64,000 nucleotides of DNA from assembly GCA_943329075.2 (NCBI GenBank), contig CALQCM020000008.1:1-64000 (forward strand), given 5' to 3'. Under the pieces are notes generated by a model, which saw only the letters and a program-made list of their open reading frames with translations, ran no database searches and was not told the DNA's origin. Position 1 is the stretch's first letter, and each line of letters starts with the position of its first letter. The position numbers and the translations under genes are program-made. This DNA comes from Chitinophaga pinensis. Its GTDB lineage: Bacteria > Pseudomonadota > Gammaproteobacteria > Burkholderiales > SG8-41. Shown one piece after another: positions 22,260 through 32,848 of the stretch.

Positions 22260-22268
22260 TGTGGATAA
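22260..22268 (-). promoter_or_regulatory. perfect DnaA box upstream of priA
   Basis: Minus strand reads TTATCCACA, the consensus 9-mer bound by DnaA. It lies 105 nt before the priA start and 12 nt before the start of the 28-codon ORF. It is a single box in an AT-rich stretch, with no cluster that would indicate an origin. A regulatory role is an inference. Confidence 0.5.
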
Positions 22269-22420
22269 TTATGTTGATGAATATTCGGGCAGCGTTCCCC
22301 GGTAGAAGTGCCTGAGGACGAGAATTCCGAGGCGTTTTCAACGCCAACGGCAAATTAATCAAATAAAACAATGATTTGAAAAATCACGGGGCGACGGAGT
22401 GATTCTATGCCGCAAGGCCG

Positions 22421-22472
22421 CTTCCCGCAAACCCTTGCTGTGCATAAGTTTGCGGGGAAGAGTCCCCGCAAA
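22421..22472 (-). terminator. two alternative hairpins downstream of hemE, possible terminator or switch
   Basis: A central arm (GTTTGCGGGGAAG, 22448-22460) can pair either with TCCCCGCAAA (22463-22472, perfect 10-bp stem, 4-nt loop) or with CTTCCCGCAAAC (22421-22432, 12 pairs with one bulged base). The site is 20 nt after the hemE stop. No T-run follows on the minus strand, so factor-independent termination is doubtful; it may be an mRNA 3' end protector or a Rho-dependent site. Confidence 0.45.
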
Positions 22473-22492
22473 GCCAGTATTGGCGCGGGTTT

Positions 22493-23551
22493 TCAGTCGT
22501 TGCGGGCGCCAAACCCGCGTACCGCCTCGATTAGCGCGGTTACGTGTTCCGGCGGCGTGAATTGGGAGATGCCGTGTCCGAGGTTGAACACATGGCCGGA
22601 GCCGGGGCCGAACTGCTCAAGAATTGCAACGGCCTCGCGTTGCACGGCTTCCGGCGAGGATAGCAGGACTGCGGGGTCCATATTTCCCTGTAGTGCGACG
22701 CGCGAACCCACGCGCGCGCGCGCGGCACCAATGTGTACGGTCCAATCCAGACCGACCGCGTTGCAGCCGGTATCGGCAATGCTTTCCAGCCAGCCACCAC
22801 CGCCTTTGGTGAAGACGATGCTGGGAATGCGTGCGCCGGCGATTTGCTTGGTAAGTCCAGTGACGATTTGCTTGATGTAAGCGAGGGAAAACTCATGATA
22901 TGCCGCGTGCGAAAGCATGCCGCCCCAGGTATCGAAAATCATCACGGCCTGTGCCCCGGCCTCGATTTGCGCGTTCAGATAATCGGTGACGGCTTTCGTA
23001 TTGACGGCAAGAATCTTATGCAGCAGGTCGGGCCGCTGGTAGAGCATTTTCTTGACGGTCGCAAAATCAGAGCTGCCATGCCCTTCGATCATGTAGCAAG
23101 CCAGTGTAAACGGGCTGCCGGAGAAACCAATCAAGGGAACGCTCCCGGCCAGCGTCTGGCGCACCTGCTTCACAGTATCCAAAACGTATCGCAGGTGATC
23201 GGTCGGGTCCGGCGCGCTCAGGTCGCGAATTTCCCACTCTTCACGCAGGGGCCGCTCGAATTTCGGACCCTCGCCCTCGGCAAAATAAAGGCCCAGTCCC
23301 ATGGCATCCGGAATCGTCAGAATGTCTGAAAAAACGATCGCAGCATCGAGGCGGTAACGCGCCAGCGGCTGCATGGTCACTTCAGTGGCGAGGTCGGGGT
23401 TTTTGCAAAGGGCCAGAAAATTTCCGGCCCGCGCGCGAGTCTGGTTATATTCCGGCAGATAACGGCCCGCCTGGCGCATCAACCAGATCGGTGTATACGC
23501 CGTGGGTTCGCGGTACAGCGCGCGGATCAGGGTGTCGTTTTCAAGTTTCAT
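22493..23551 (-). CDS. hemE: uroporphyrinogen decarboxylase
   Basis: Decarboxylates the four acetate side chains of uroporphyrinogen III to give coproporphyrinogen III in haem synthesis. Family signatures are clear: [16 protein letters not shown] near the N-terminus, with the substrate-binding arginine, and [16 protein letters not shown]. At 352 residues it is normal. It works in the same pathway as hemB, hemL and hemF elsewhere in the window. It is downstream of gltD on the same strand with a 79-nt gap. Confidence 0.97.
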   Translation of the reverse strand: MKLENDTLIRALYREPTAYTPIWLMRQAGRYLPEYNQTRARAGNFLALCKNPDLATEVTMQPLARYRLDAAIVFSDILTIPDAMGLGLYFAEGEGPKFERPLREEWEIRDLSAPDPTDHLRYVLDTVKQVRQTLAGSVPLIGFSGSPFTLACYMIEGHGSSDFATVKKMLYQRPDLLHKILAVNTKAVTDYLNAQIEAGAQAVMIFDTWGGMLSHAAYHEFSLAYIKQIVTGLTKQIAGARIPSIVFTKGGGGWLESIADTGCNAVGLDWTVHIGAARARVGSRVALQGNMDPAVLLSSPEAVQREAVAILEQFGPGSGHVFNLGHGISQFTPPEHVTALIEAVRGFGARND

Positions 23552-23630
23552 CGGCGGGAGCCTGGTTAGGAGCCGTGCCCCACGTATGACGCCATGTTGC
23601 GCGTATACGGGTGGCTAGGCGATCTGAAAA

Positions 23631-25085
23631 TCAGCGTGGCAGGACCGATGAACCCATCAGGAACTCGTCAACGGCACGCGCGCATTGACGACCTTCGCGA
23701 ATCGCCCACACCACCAGCGATTGTCCGCGGCGCATGTCACCCGCCGCAAATATTTTTGGCACCGAGGTTGCATAAGAATTGGCGCCCTCAGTCACCGCTT
23801 GGACGTTGCCGCGAGCATCACGTTCGACGCCAAACGCATCGAGCACCCCTTGAACGGGCGAAACAAATCCCATCGCAAGTAATACCAAGTCGGTCTTCAA
23901 TTCGAATTCAGACCCTGTAACTTCCTGCATCTTGCCATTCTGCCACTCGACGCGCACGAGAACCGCTTTTTCAACTTTACCGTCACGACCCTCAAATCGT
24001 TTGGTCGCGACTGACCAGTCGCGGGTTGCGCCTTCTTCGTGCGACGATGACGTACGCAAACGCTGCGGCCAATACGGCCACACGGGGTTGTTTTTCAGGT
24101 CCGGCGGCATCGGCAGCAATTCAAGCTGTGTGACGCCGGCCGCACCGTGCCGGTTTGACGTGCCGACGCAGTCTGAACCGGTGTCGCCGCCGCCGATTAC
24201 CAGGACCTGTTTGCCGCTGGCCCAAAATTCAGCGGGTTTGTCACCGGCGACACGGCGGTTTTGCAGCGGCAGAAAATCCATTGCGAAATGCACGCCAGAA
24301 AGCTCGCGACCGGGCACCGGCAGGTCGCGCGGGTGTTCGGCGCCACCGGCAAGCACTACGGCGTCAAATTCGCCCAGAACTGCCGAAGGATCGAGGACTT
24401 TGGGCGCCGCATTGCCGGCTCCCGCGGGCGTTTTACCGATGACGTGGTTGGTGCGGAATTCCACGCCTTCCGCGCGCATTTGCTCAAGGCGGCGGTCAAT
24501 ATGGCTCTTTTCGAGCTTGAAATCGGGAATACCGTAGCGGAGCAGACCGCCGGCGCGATCGTTTTTCTCAAACACGACGACCGTATGACCGACTCGTGCC
24601 AGTTGCTGTGCACTCGCCAGTCCGGCGGGGCCGGAGCCGACAACCGCCACGCGCTTGCCGGTTTTTACCGCCGATATGCGCGGCTTGACCCAGCCCTGTT
24701 CCCACGCCTTGTCGATGATGGCGTGTTCGATCGATTTGATGCCAACCGCATCGTTGTTGATGCGCAGCGTGCAGGCCTCTTCGCAGGGCGCCGGGCAGAT
24801 ACGACCTGTAAATTCCGGGAAATTGTTTGTCGAGTGCAGCGTCTCGAGCGCATTTTTCCAGTCTTGCTTGAATACGAGGTCGTTGAAATCAGGAATGATG
24901 TTATTGACCGGGCAGCCGTTCATGCAGAATGGCACACCGCAGTCCATGCAGCGCGCCCCCTGCACTTTTGCATCGTCGTCGCTCAGGTGGAGTACAAATT
25001 CGCGATAATGTTTCTTCCGCGCGTTTTTGTCTTCGCTCGCCTCTTGCAGGCGCTGGTATTCGAGAAAACCGGTGATCTTGCCCAT
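23631..25085 (-). CDS. gltD: glutamate synthase (NADPH) small subunit GltD
   Basis: Beta subunit of GOGAT; takes electrons from NADPH through FAD and passes them to the large subunit. N-terminal cysteine clusters [14 protein letters not shown] and CPAPCEEAC bind two 4Fe-4S centres. An FAD motif ([16 protein letters not shown]) and an NADPH motif ([11 protein letters not shown]) follow. I chose the ATG at 25085 ([13 protein letters not shown], 484 residues); a longer frame to 25208 runs into gltB. The gap after gltB is only 23 nt, so the two are co-transcribed. Confidence 0.97.
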   Translation of the reverse strand: MGKITGFLEYQRLQEASEDKNARKKHYREFVLHLSDDDAKVQGARCMDCGVPFCMNGCPVNNIIPDFNDLVFKQDWKNALETLHSTNNFPEFTGRICPAPCEEACTLRINNDAVGIKSIEHAIIDKAWEQGWVKPRISAVKTGKRVAVVGSGPAGLASAQQLARVGHTVVVFEKNDRAGGLLRYGIPDFKLEKSHIDRRLEQMRAEGVEFRTNHVIGKTPAGAGNAAPKVLDPSAVLGEFDAVVLAGGAEHPRDLPVPGRELSGVHFAMDFLPLQNRRVAGDKPAEFWASGKQVLVIGGGDTGSDCVGTSNRHGAAGVTQLELLPMPPDLKNNPVWPYWPQRLRTSSSHEEGATRDWSVATKRFEGRDGKVEKAVLVRVEWQNGKMQEVTGSEFELKTDLVLLAMGFVSPVQGVLDAFGVERDARGNVQAVTEGANSYATSVPKIFAAGDMRRGQSLVVWAIREGRQCARAVDEFLMGSSVLPR

Positions 25086-25108
25086 TTGTATTTTCCGCGA
25101 GGTTGGTG

Positions 25109-28100
25109 TCAGGCCGCAGCTCTGCTGCGATGGGCGGCGAGCTCTGTCAGCGCGCGACGGTATTCTTTCGGGAATACTTTGACGAAGCGCGTGCGGAATT
25201 CCGCCCACTGATCGAGGATCGACTGCGCGTGCGTGCTGCCGGTCTTGCGGGCGTGATTTTCGATCAGGCGTTTCAGGATGACTTCGTCCGGCTCGGTCAT
25301 GTGCCAGATGTCGTGCGGCACCTTGCCCGCTTGCTCCGATTCCGCCAGCACCGGTTCAAGGTCGACCATCGCCGGATTGCAGTGCTTGCCGAACTCGCCG
25401 TCTTCATCCAGCACATAGGCGATGCCGCCCGACATGCCGGCGGCGAAGTTGCGACCGGTTTTACCCAGCACGACAACGGTGCCGCCCGTCATGTACTCGC
25501 AGCCGTGATCGCCGACGCCTTCGACTACTGCGTGCGCGCCGGAATTGCGGACGGCGAAGCGCTCGCCCCCCACGCCCCGGAAGTAGGCGGAGCCGCCGGT
25601 TGCGCCGTAAAGCGCGACGTTGCCGGTAATGATGTTCTGCGTCGATTCGCCGCGAAACTTGGGGGACGGCTGGACCGTGATCAGGCCGCCGCAAAGTCCC
25701 TTGCCGCAGTAATCGTTAGTGTCGCCGATAACCTCGAGCGTAACCCCGTGCGCGAGAAAGGCGCCGAAGCTCTGACCGGCAGTGCCGGCAAGGCGCACGT
25801 GTATGGTGTCGTCCGGCAAGCCGGCGTGGCCGTAAAGTTTGGCGATTTCACCCGACAACATGGTGCCGACAGTGCGGTTGATGTTGCGTACGGGCATGTC
25901 GATGGTGACCTTTTCGCCGCGTTTGAGCGCGGGTTCGGCCAGTTCGATCAGTCGGTGATCCAAGGCCTTGTCGAGACCGTGATCCTGGTTTTCGACGTGA
26001 TAACGCGCGACTTCGGCAGCGATCTGCGGCTGATGGAAAATGCGCGCAAAGTCGAGGCCGCGCGCTTTCCAGTGCTCGATGCCCTTGCGCGTATCGAGCA
26101 AGTCGGAGCGCCCGATCAGTTCGTCGAACTTGCGGATGCCGAGTTGCGCCATCAGCGCGCGCGCTTCCTCGGCGACGAAGAAGAAGAAATTGATGACGTG
26201 CTCGGGCTTGCCGCTGAATTTTTTGCGTAACACGGGATCCTGGGTGGCGACGCCGACCGGACAGGTGTTGAGATGGCACTTGCGCATCATAATGCAGCCC
26301 GATACGACGAGCGGCGCGGTGGCAAAGCCGAACTCATCTGCGCCGAGCAGCGCGCCAATGATGACGTCGCGGCCGGTTTTCATCTGCCCGTCCGCCTGCA
26401 CGACAATGCGTCCGCGCAGACGGTTCAGCACCAGCGTCTGCTGCGTTTCGGCCAGACCAAGCTCCCACGGCGTTCCCGCATGTTTGATCGACGACCACGG
26501 CGATGCGCCGGTGCCGCCATCATGACCGGAAATGGTTACATGGTCGGCTTTGGCCTTGGTGACGCCTGCGGCAACGGTGCCAACGCCGATTTCCGACACC
26601 AGCTTGACGCTGATGGACGCGCTGGAATTGACGTTCTTCAAATCGTGGATCAGCTGTGCCAGATCCTCGATCGAATAAATGTCGTGATGCGGCGGCGGCG
26701 AAATCAGTTCCACGCCGGGTGTTGAAAAGCGCAGCATCGCGATGTACTCGGAGACTTTTTTGCCTGGTAATTGTCCGCCTTCGCCGGGTTTCGCGCCCTG
26801 CGCCATCTTGATCTGGATCTGTTCCGCCGACGCCAGGTATTCGGCGGTCACACCGAAGCGCCCGGAGGCCACCTGCTTGATTTTCGACTTCAGCAGATCG
26901 CCTTCTTTCAATTCGAGATCGCTTTCAATCTGGGCCTTGCCGAGACGTGATGCCAGTGTTTCGCCGGCTTTGGCGGTGGCATAGCGGTTACGATCCTCGC
27001 CGCCCTCGCCGGTGTTCGATTTGCCGCCGATGCGATTCATCGCGATGGCCAGGTTGGTATGCGCCTCGGTTGAAATTGAGCCCAGCGACATCGCGCCGGT
27101 GGCGAAACGCTTGACGATGTCAGCGGCGGATTCGACCTCCTCGATCGGTACCGGCTTGCAGTGATCGAAGCGGAATTCAAACAGGCCGCGCAGGGTCATG
27201 TGGCGCTTGGATTGATCATTGATGATCTGCGCGTATTCCTTGTAGGTCGCGAACGAATTGCCGCGCGTCGATTGCTGGAGCTTGGCGATCGCATCCGGCG
27301 TCCACATATGTTCTTCGCCGCGCACGCGGAAGGCGTATTCGCCGCCCGCCTCAAGCGCGTTGGCCAGCACGGGGTCGTTGCTGAAGGCGGCGCGGTGAAC
27401 GCGCAGCGCTTCTTCCGCCACTTCGAACAGGCCAATGCCTTCGATATTGGAGGTGGTGCCGGCGAAATATTTGTCGATCAGCGCGCGCGACAGACCGACC
27501 GCTTCGAAAATCTGTGCGCCGGTGTACGACATATAGGTCGAGATGCCCATCTTCGACATGACTTTGCGCAGGCCTTTGCCGATCGCCTTGACGAAATTCT
27601 TGATCGCTTTTTTGCCGTCAAAATCAGGACCGAAAACACCGCGTTTGCCCATGTCGAGCAGGGTTTCCATCGCCACATAGGGATGAATTGCTTCGGCGCC
27701 GTAACCGCCAAGCAGTGCAAAGTGATGTACTTCGCGCGCTGAACCGGTTTCGACAACGAGGCCCGTGGAGGTGCGCAGGCCCTTCCCGACCAAATGCTGG
27801 TGGATCGCCGAAACCGCGAGTAGCGCGGGAATCGCGACATGATCGCGGTCGACCTTGCGGTCCGAGATGATCAAAATCGAAAAACCGCTGCGCACCGCGT
27901 CTTCGGCTTGTGCGCGCAGGGAGGCAAGACGCGCCTCGATTGCGTGGTTGCCCCAGGCGGCGGGATAGCAGATGTCCAGTTCGCAGCTTTTGAATTTTCC
28001 CTGCGTATAGCGGTCAATGTGGCGGATTTTTTCCATCTCGAAAAAATCAACGACGGGCTGGCTGACTTCAAGCCGCAGCAGCGGATTCAGTTCGTCGATA

Positions 28101-29761
28101 CCCAGCAGATTCGGTTTCGGGCCGATGAACGATACCAGCGAGGTCACCAGTTCCTCGCGGATCGGGTCGATCGGCGGATTGGTAACCTGCGCGAACAGCT
28201 GTTTGAAATAATGGTAAAGCGTTTTGTTTTTGTCCGACAACACCGCCAGCGGGGAGTCGTTACCCATCGAGCCGGTGGCCTCTTCAGCGTTGAGCGCCAT
28301 CGGCGTCATCAGGAACTTGAGATCTTCCTGCGTATAGCCAAACGCCTGCTGGCGATCGAGCAACGCTACCGGCGAACGATCCGGTTGCTGACGATCGCTT
28401 TCCACGTCATCAAGCTTGACGCGGATGCGGTCGATCCATTCGCCATAGGGCTTGGCGCCGGCGAGGGTGTCTTTTAATTCCTTGTCATCAATGATGCGGC
28501 CCTTTTCCAGGTCGACGAGAAACATCTTGCCCGGCTGCAGGCGCCATTTTTTGACGATTTTCTCTTCAGGAACCGGCAGACAGCCGCATTCCGAACCCAT
28601 GATGACCAGATCATCGTCGGTGACGATATAACGCGCCGGGCGCAGGCCGTTGCGATCCAGCGTCGCACCGATCTGACGGCCGTCGGTAAACGCCATCGCC
28701 GCGGGGCCGTCCCACGGTTCCATCATGGCGGCGTGGTATTCGTAGAATGCGCGACGGCTGGTGTCCATCAGCGTGTGACTTTCCCACGCCTCCGGAATCA
28801 TCATCATCATCGCGTGCGATACGGAGTAGCCGCCCATGACCAACAGTTCCAGCGCGTTGTCGAAGGACGCCGAATCGGACTGGCCGTCGTAAATCAGCGG
28901 CCACAGTTTTTCGAGGTCTTTACCGAGGATAGGGCTGGAAATCGCACCCTGTCGCGCGCGTATCCAGTTGACGTTGCCGCGCAACGTGTTGATTTCACCG
29001 TTGTGTGCAACGAGGCGGAAAGGGTGCGCGAGATCCCAAGTCGGGAAAGTGTTGGTCGAGAAGCGCTGGTGAACCAGCGCCAACGCCGATACCACACGCT
29101 CGTCCTGCAAATCTTTGTAGTAAGCGCCAACTTGACCCGCGAGCAGCATGCCTTTGTAAACCACGGTGCGTGCTGACATTGATGGCACGTAGAATTCCTT
29201 GCCATGGGCGAGGTTGAGCGCCTGAATGGCGTGCCCGGAGCTCTTGCGGATGATGTAAAGCTTGCGCTCCAGCGCGTCGGTGACAGTAACGCCCCGCCCG
29301 CGACCGATAAAGACCTGTCGGATGACCGGTTCGATTATCTTGACGGAGTCTCCCAGCCCGCTGTTGTCGCGCGGCACATCGCGCCAGCCGAGCAGAACCT
29401 GCCCTTCTTCCTTGATTGAGCGCTCGATTTCGTATTCGCAGGCGAAGCGCGATGCCGGTTCCTGGGGCAGAAAAACCATCCCGACGCCGTATTGGCCGGC
29501 CGGTGGCAGTTTGACCCCCTGTTTCGCCAATTCTTCGCGAAAAAAGGCATCCGGAATCTGCAGCAGAATTCCCGCGCCGTCACCGGCCAGCGGATCTGCA
29601 CCAACCGCACCGCGGTGGGTGAGGTTTTTGAGAATCTGCAAACCTTGTGCGACGATGGCGTGAGATTTCGCGCCTTTGATGTGTGCGACAAAACCGACGC
29701 CACAAGCGTCGTGTTCGTTGGCGGGATCGTACAATCCCTGGGCACAGGGCGGCTGCGTCAC
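25109..29761 (-). CDS. gltB: glutamate synthase (NADPH) large subunit GltB
   Basis: Transfers the amide of glutamine to 2-oxoglutarate, giving two glutamates; with glutamine synthetase it is the main ammonium-assimilation route. The N-terminal class II amidotransferase has its nucleophile at Cys20 in EHDACGVGF, removed from a short propeptide. FMN-binding synthase domains, the CHLNTCPVG iron-sulfur segment and the C-terminal beta-helix follow. I place the start at GTG 29761, preceded by AGGAAG (29765-29770), giving about 1550 residues; an upstream ATG at 29851 lies inside a good promoter and is unlikely to be transcribed. Regulation probably includes the leader terminator at 29778-29807. Confidence 0.96.
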   Translation of the reverse strand: MTQPPCAQGLYDPANEHDACGVGFVAHIKGAKSHAIVAQGLQILKNLTHRGAVGADPLAGDGAGILLQIPDAFFREELAKQGVKLPPAGQYGVGMVFLPQEPASRFACEYEIERSIKEEGQVLLGWRDVPRDNSGLGDSVKIIEPVIRQVFIGRGRGVTVTDALERKLYIIRKSSGHAIQALNLAHGKEFYVPSMSARTVVYKGMLLAGQVGAYYKDLQDERVVSALALVHQRFSTNTFPTWDLAHPFRLVAHNGEINTLRGNVNWIRARQGAISSPILGKDLEKLWPLIYDGQSDSASFDNALELLVMGGYSVSHAMMMMIPEAWESHTLMDTSRRAFYEYHAAMMEPWDGPAAMAFTDGRQIGATLDRNGLRPARYIVTDDDLVIMGSECGCLPVPEEKIVKKWRLQPGKMFLVDLEKGRIIDDKELKDTLAGAKPYGEWIDRIRVKLDDVESDRQQPDRSPVALLDRQQAFGYTQEDLKFLMTPMALNAEEATGSMGNDSPLAVLSDKNKTLYHYFKQLFAQVTNPPIDPIREELVTSLVSFIGPKPNLLGIDELNPLLRLEVSQPVVDFFEMEKIRHIDRYTQGKFKSCELDICYPAAWGNHAIEARLASLRAQAEDAVRSGFSILIISDRKVDRDHVAIPALLAVSAIHQHLVGKGLRTSTGLVVETGSAREVHHFALLGGYGAEAIHPYVAMETLLDMGKRGVFGPDFDGKKAIKNFVKAIGKGLRKVMSKMGISTYMSYTGAQIFEAVGLSRALIDKYFAGTTSNIEGIGLFEVAEEALRVHRAAFSNDPVLANALEAGGEYAFRVRGEEHMWTPDAIAKLQQSTRGNSFATYKEYAQIINDQSKRHMTLRGLFEFRFDHCKPVPIEEVESAADIVKRFATGAMSLGSISTEAHTNLAIAMNRIGGKSNTGEGGEDRNRYATAKAGETLASRLGKAQIESDLELKEGDLLKSKIKQVASGRFGVTAEYLASAEQIQIKMAQGAKPGEGGQLPGKKVSEYIAMLRFSTPGVELISPPPHHDIYSIEDLAQLIHDLKNVNSSASISVKLVSEIGVGTVAAGVTKAKADHVTISGHDGGTGASPWSSIKHAGTPWELGLAETQQTLVLNRLRGRIVVQADGQMKTGRDVIIGALLGADEFGFATAPLVVSGCIMMRKCHLNTCPVGVATQDPVLRKKFSGKPEHVINFFFFVAEEARALMAQLGIRKFDELIGRSDLLDTRKGIEHWKARGLDFARIFHQPQIAAEVARYHVENQDHGLDKALDHRLIELAEPALKRGEKVTIDMPVRNINRTVGTMLSGEIAKLYGHAGLPDDTIHVRLAGTAGQSFGAFLAHGVTLEVIGDTNDYCGKGLCGGLITVQPSPKFRGESTQNIITGNVALYGATGGSAYFRGVGGERFAVRNSGAHAVVEGVGDHGCEYMTGGTVVVLGKTGRNFAAGMSGGIAYVLDEDGEFGKHCNPAMVDLEPVLAESEQAGKVPHDIWHMTEPDEVILKRLIENHARKTGSTHAQSILDQWAEFRTRFVKVFPKEYRRALTELAAHRSRAAA

Positions 29762-29777
29762 TGGCTTCCTCACGGGT

Positions 29778-29807
29778 AAAAAAGGCCGGTTGAAAGCCAA
29801 CCGGCCT
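29778..29807 (-). terminator. intrinsic terminator inside the gltB leader (candidate attenuator)
   Basis: On the minus strand, AGGCCGGTTG (29807-29798) pairs perfectly with CAACCGGCCT (29792-29783), loop GCTTT, followed by a run of six T (29783-29778). It lies 16 nt before the GTG start of gltB and about 25 nt after the predicted transcription start. It could also end transcripts from aroK-aroB-dgt, whose last stop is 137 nt upstream. Confidence 0.8.
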
Positions 29808-29838
29808 GAATTTGCAATAATTGCGGCGAAACGCCTGA

Positions 29839-29867
29839 AATATACAGGCATAGGGGTTTGACTTCAA
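29839..29867 (-). promoter_or_regulatory. predicted sigma-70 promoter of gltB-gltD
   Basis: Minus strand: TTGAAG (29867-29862), 17-bp spacer, TATATT (29844-29839). The expected transcription start is near 29832, giving a leader of about 70 nt that contains the terminator hairpin. A nearby inverted repeat (CAAGGC/GCCTTG, around 29864-29883) overlaps the -35 box and might be an operator. Confidence 0.65.
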
Positions 29868-29943
29868 GGCTTTGAAATGCCTTGGTAATCAACGAGGTTT
29901 TCGGACAGCCGACGGCCGGTTGTTGCGGCGCGGCAATCGTGAT

Positions 29944-31065
29944 CTAGATTTCGTCTACGGCGAACAATCTCCGGTGTTCGCGCATGGCATAACGATCGGT
30001 CATGCCGGCGATGTAATCGGCCACCATGCGCGGCTTTTCGGCCCCCAAACTGGTTTGGTATTGCGGGGGTAGCAGGCGCGAGTCCGCCAAAAAAGCATCA
30101 AACAGTTCGGTGACGACGCGACGCGCCTTCGCGGTCATACGGCAGACCTGGTAATGCCGGTAGAGATTGTCGCGCAGAAAGATCTTGAGTTCCTGCTGTT
30201 GGCGCGCCAGTGGCGCGCTGAATGCGACCAAGGGCGGCGCTTTTTGCACATCTTCAACACAGCGTGGCGCGTGTTCACGGATGTTGCGAGCAGTCTGTTG
30301 CGTCAGATCGATTACCAGCGTGCTGATCATGCGGCGAATGGTCTCGTGGACAAGCCGCCGCGCATCGAGTTTCGGATAGGCCTTCAGCACGAGTTTTTGG
30401 TGGCACGCAAAAAGGCTGACCTCGGACAACTGCTCGATGGAGAGCAGGCCCGAGCGCAGACCGTCATCAACATCATGATTATTGTAAGCCAGTTCGTCCG
30501 CGAGATTCGCCAGTTGCGCTTCCAGAGATGCGCGGCGGCGTTTGATGAAGCGCTGGCCGACATCGCCCAGCAGCCGCGCATTTTTCAAGGCACAGTGTTT
30601 GAGAATTCCCTCGCGTGTTTCGAAGCACAAATTTAATCCGTCGAAGGCGGCATATCGGCGTTCAAGAACATCCACCACGCGCAACGACTGCAGATTGTGC
30701 TCGAAGCCGCCGTACGGCCGCATGCATCGATTCAGCGCGTCCTGGCCGGCGTGGCCAAACGGCGTGTGGCCCAAATCGTGGGCGAGGGAAATGGCCTCGA
30801 CAAGGTCTTCATTGAGCCGCAGGCTGCGCGCGACCGACCGCGCAATCTGGGCAACCTCAAGACTGTGCGTGAGGCGCGTGCGAAAAAGATCGCCCTCGTG
30901 GTTGACGAACACCTGAGTCTTGTATTCGAGGCGGCGGAACGCGGTCGAGTGAATGATGCGGTCGCGGTCGCGCTGGAATTCCGTGCGGCCGACCGGCGCC
31001 GTTTCGCGTACGCGGCGTCCGTGCGACGTCTTCGCGTGTACCGCGTAGGTAGCAAGTTCAATCAC
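29944..31065 (-). CDS. dgt: deoxyguanosinetriphosphate triphosphohydrolase-like HD-domain dNTPase
   Basis: HD-superfamily metal enzyme that removes triphosphate from dNTPs. The metal-binding histidine-aspartate set is visible: H67 in RLTHSLE and H96-D97 in [15 protein letters not shown], preceded by [12 protein letters not shown] chose GTG 31065 (373 residues), which overlaps the aroB stop by 8 nt; a longer frame to 31113 lies within aroB. Substrate range cannot be read from sequence. It is third in aroK-aroB-dgt. Confidence 0.93.
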   Translation of the reverse strand: MIELATYAVHAKTSHGRRVRETAPVGRTEFQRDRDRIIHSTAFRRLEYKTQVFVNHEGDLFRTRLTHSLEVAQIARSVARSLRLNEDLVEAISLAHDLGHTPFGHAGQDALNRCMRPYGGFEHNLQSLRVVDVLERRYAAFDGLNLCFETREGILKHCALKNARLLGDVGQRFIKRRRASLEAQLANLADELAYNNHDVDDGLRSGLLSIEQLSEVSLFACHQKLVLKAYPKLDARRLVHETIRRMISTLVIDLTQQTARNIREHAPRCVEDVQKAPPLVAFSAPLARQQQELKIFLRDNLYRHYQVCRMTAKARRVVTELFDAFLADSRLLPPQYQTSLGAEKPRMVADYIAGMTDRYAMREHRRLFAVDEI

Positions 31066-32149
31066 GATGGACCGAATTTTTAAGGGTGGCCTCGATCGCC
31101 CCGCGCGCCACATCGGCAGTCAAAAATGCACGGCCCATTTCGCGCATCAGGATAAAACGCAATTTTCCGCCTTCGACCTTTTTGTCGTGCCCCATCAATT
31201 CAAGATAACGGTCGGTTCCCAGATCTGGAACCGAAACGGGCAACTTCGCCCGTTCAAGAATCGACTCGATGCGCCCGACGTCATCCGCACGCAGCAGCCC
31301 CATGTTCTGTGACAGACGCGCGGCGACCACCATGCCGGCGGCCACGGCTTCACCGTGCAACCAGTTGCCGTAACCCATGCCGGACTCAATGGCGTGGCCG
31401 AATGTATGCCCGAAATTGAGCAGCGCGCGTTCGCCGGTTTCTTCGCGTTCGTCGGCTGCCACGACTGCCGCCTTGTTTTCGCAGGAACGTTGGATGGCGA
31501 AGGCCAATGCCGCCGGGTCACGCGAATTCAGCGCATCGATATTGGATTCGAGCCAATCGAAGAAAGGCAGGTCGCGGATCAGGCCGTACTTGATTACTTC
31601 GGCCAGTCCCGCCGCCAATTCGCGGTCTGCGAGCGTGGCGAGCGCGGCGGTGTCCGCGATTACCGCCTGCGGTTGGTAAAACGCACCGATCATATTTTTG
31701 CCGCGCGGATGGTTAATCGCGGTCTTCCCGCCCACCGAAGAGTCGACAAGGGCGAGCAGCGTGGTCGGCACCTGGATAAAGGGGACGCCCCGCAGATAGG
31801 TCGCCGCAGCGAATCCCGTCAGATCACCAACCACTCCGCCGCCGAGCGCGATCAGCGTTGTTTTTCGCTCGCAGCGTGCCGCCAGCAAAGCATCAAAGAT
31901 TAAATTAAGGGATTTCCAGTCCTTATGCTGTTCCCCGGCCGGTATGACAATCGGCGTGACTTCAACACCGGCCGCAGAGAGCGCCGCAGTGAATGCCTGC
32001 AGATAGAGCGGCGCGACGTTGCTATCGGTGACGACGGCGGCCCGTTGTTGCGGCAGGTGACGGGTGAACAGTTCGGACTGGCCGAGCAGTTGTGCGCCGA
32101 TATAAATCGGGTAACTGCGATCCCCCAGCGAGACTTCAAGCGTGTTCAT
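31058..32149 (-). CDS. aroB: 3-dehydroquinate synthase
   Basis: NAD- and metal-dependent second enzyme of the shikimate pathway, converting DAHP to 3-dehydroquinate. Signatures include [19 protein letters not shown] and [21 protein letters not shown], and the metal-ligand histidines of [11 protein letters not shown]. The ATG at 32149 ([18 protein letters not shown], 363 residues) is preferred over an in-frame TTG at 32170. It lies 44 nt after aroK and overlaps dgt. Confidence 0.97.
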   Translation of the reverse strand: MNTLEVSLGDRSYPIYIGAQLLGQSELFTRHLPQQRAAVVTDSNVAPLYLQAFTAALSAAGVEVTPIVIPAGEQHKDWKSLNLIFDALLAARCERKTTLIALGGGVVGDLTGFAAATYLRGVPFIQVPTTLLALVDSSVGGKTAINHPRGKNMIGAFYQPQAVIADTAALATLADRELAAGLAEVIKYGLIRDLPFFDWLESNIDALNSRDPAALAFAIQRSCENKAAVVAADEREETGERALLNFGHTFGHAIESGMGYGNWLHGEAVAAGMVVAARLSQNMGLLRADDVGRIESILERAKLPVSVPDLGTDRYLELMGHDKKVEGGKLRFILMREMGRAFLTADVARGAIEATLKNSVHRD

Positions 32150-32193
32150 GTCAGACCTGCGGCCGTTCAATTTCAGGAGATCGCATTATCCGC

Positions 32194-32757
32194 CTAACAG
32201 CCGCGAAAATGTTCCTGCAGCCGTTGTTCCAGCCGCTGCGCAAGACTGCGCACACTTTGACTGCCGGTGTCTTCGATGACCGCGGCGACTTCACGGTAAA
32301 GTGGATCCCGCGCAGCAAACAGTTCTTCAAGTTTGGCGAGGGGGTCCGCGGTCTGCAGCAAGGGGCGATTGCGGTCGTTGCGTGTGCGCTGCCAGAGATC
32401 GGCCGGGGAGGCCCGCAGATAGACGACGGTACCGTTGTCCGACAGGAGTCGCCGGTTCGCGTCGTTAATGACCGCACCGCCGCCTGTGGCGAGCACGATG
32501 TTCTGCAGCCCGGTCAGTTCACCCAGCACCGACGACTCGCGCGCGCGGAACCCCGCCTCGCCTTCAATTTCAAAAATCACGGGGATTTTGACACCGGTGC
32601 GACGCTCGATTTCATGGTCGCAATCGTAGAAGGTTTTACCGAGGTGCTTTGCCAGATAGCGCCCGACGGAGGTTTTGCCAGCCCCCATCAAACCGACTAG
32701 ATATATATTGCCCAGTATCGGCGTTTCGTCCACCGGGTTTACAAGCAACTCTGACAT
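32194..32757 (-). CDS. aroK: shikimate kinase
   Basis: Phosphorylates shikimate at the 3-hydroxyl with ATP. The P-loop GLMGAGKT is at residues 22-29, followed by the Mg-binding and shikimate-binding region YDCDHEIE and FRARE, and the glycine-rich ATGGGAV loop. At 187 residues it is slightly long at the N-terminus. In many proteobacteria pilQ reads directly into aroK; here a bidirectional terminator separates them. Confidence 0.96.
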   Translation of the reverse strand: MSELLVNPVDETPILGNIYLVGLMGAGKTSVGRYLAKHLGKTFYDCDHEIERRTGVKIPVIFEIEGEAGFRARESSVLGELTGLQNIVLATGGGAVINDANRRLLSDNGTVVYLRASPADLWQRTRNDRNRPLLQTADPLAKLEELFAARDPLYREVAAVIEDTGSQSVRSLAQRLEQRLQEHFRGC

Positions 32758-32803
32758 TCTGATATTTTAGCCCGAATACCTGCGGCAGCCTGAACAGAGT
32801 ACA

Positions 32804-32834
32804 GAAAAAAACCGGCCATCCGGCCGGGCTTTTT
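32804..32834 (-). terminator. Rho-independent terminator after pilQ (bidirectional appearance)
   Basis: Minus strand: stem GGCCGG/CCGGCC (32812-32817 with 32822-32827), loop of four, followed by a run of seven T (32811-32805). The plus strand also ends in TTTTT (32830-32834), so it could work both ways. It lies 15 nt after the pilQ stop and would limit read-through into aroK. Confidence 0.8.
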
Positions 32835-32848
32835 CTGGCCGGTGAACG

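Larger units (their letters stand above)
22155..22492. other. 338-bp intergenic region between hemE and priA
   Basis: AT-rich compared with its surroundings. It holds, in minus-strand transcription order, a pair of mutually exclusive hairpins after hemE (22421-22472), a perfect 6-bp hairpin GGCGTT/AACGCC (22331-22345), a DnaA box (22260-22268) and a 28-codon ORF (22161-22247). On the plus strand a 19-codon ORF (22246-22305) follows an AAAGGAAA site but is probably fortuitous. I see nothing I can name in 22346-22420. Confidence 0.7.

Noticed and set aside
22246..22305. 19-codon plus-strand ORF with AAAGGAAA site
   Set aside because: It overlaps the opposite-strand ORF upstream of priA and runs against the neighbouring genes; nothing supports translation.
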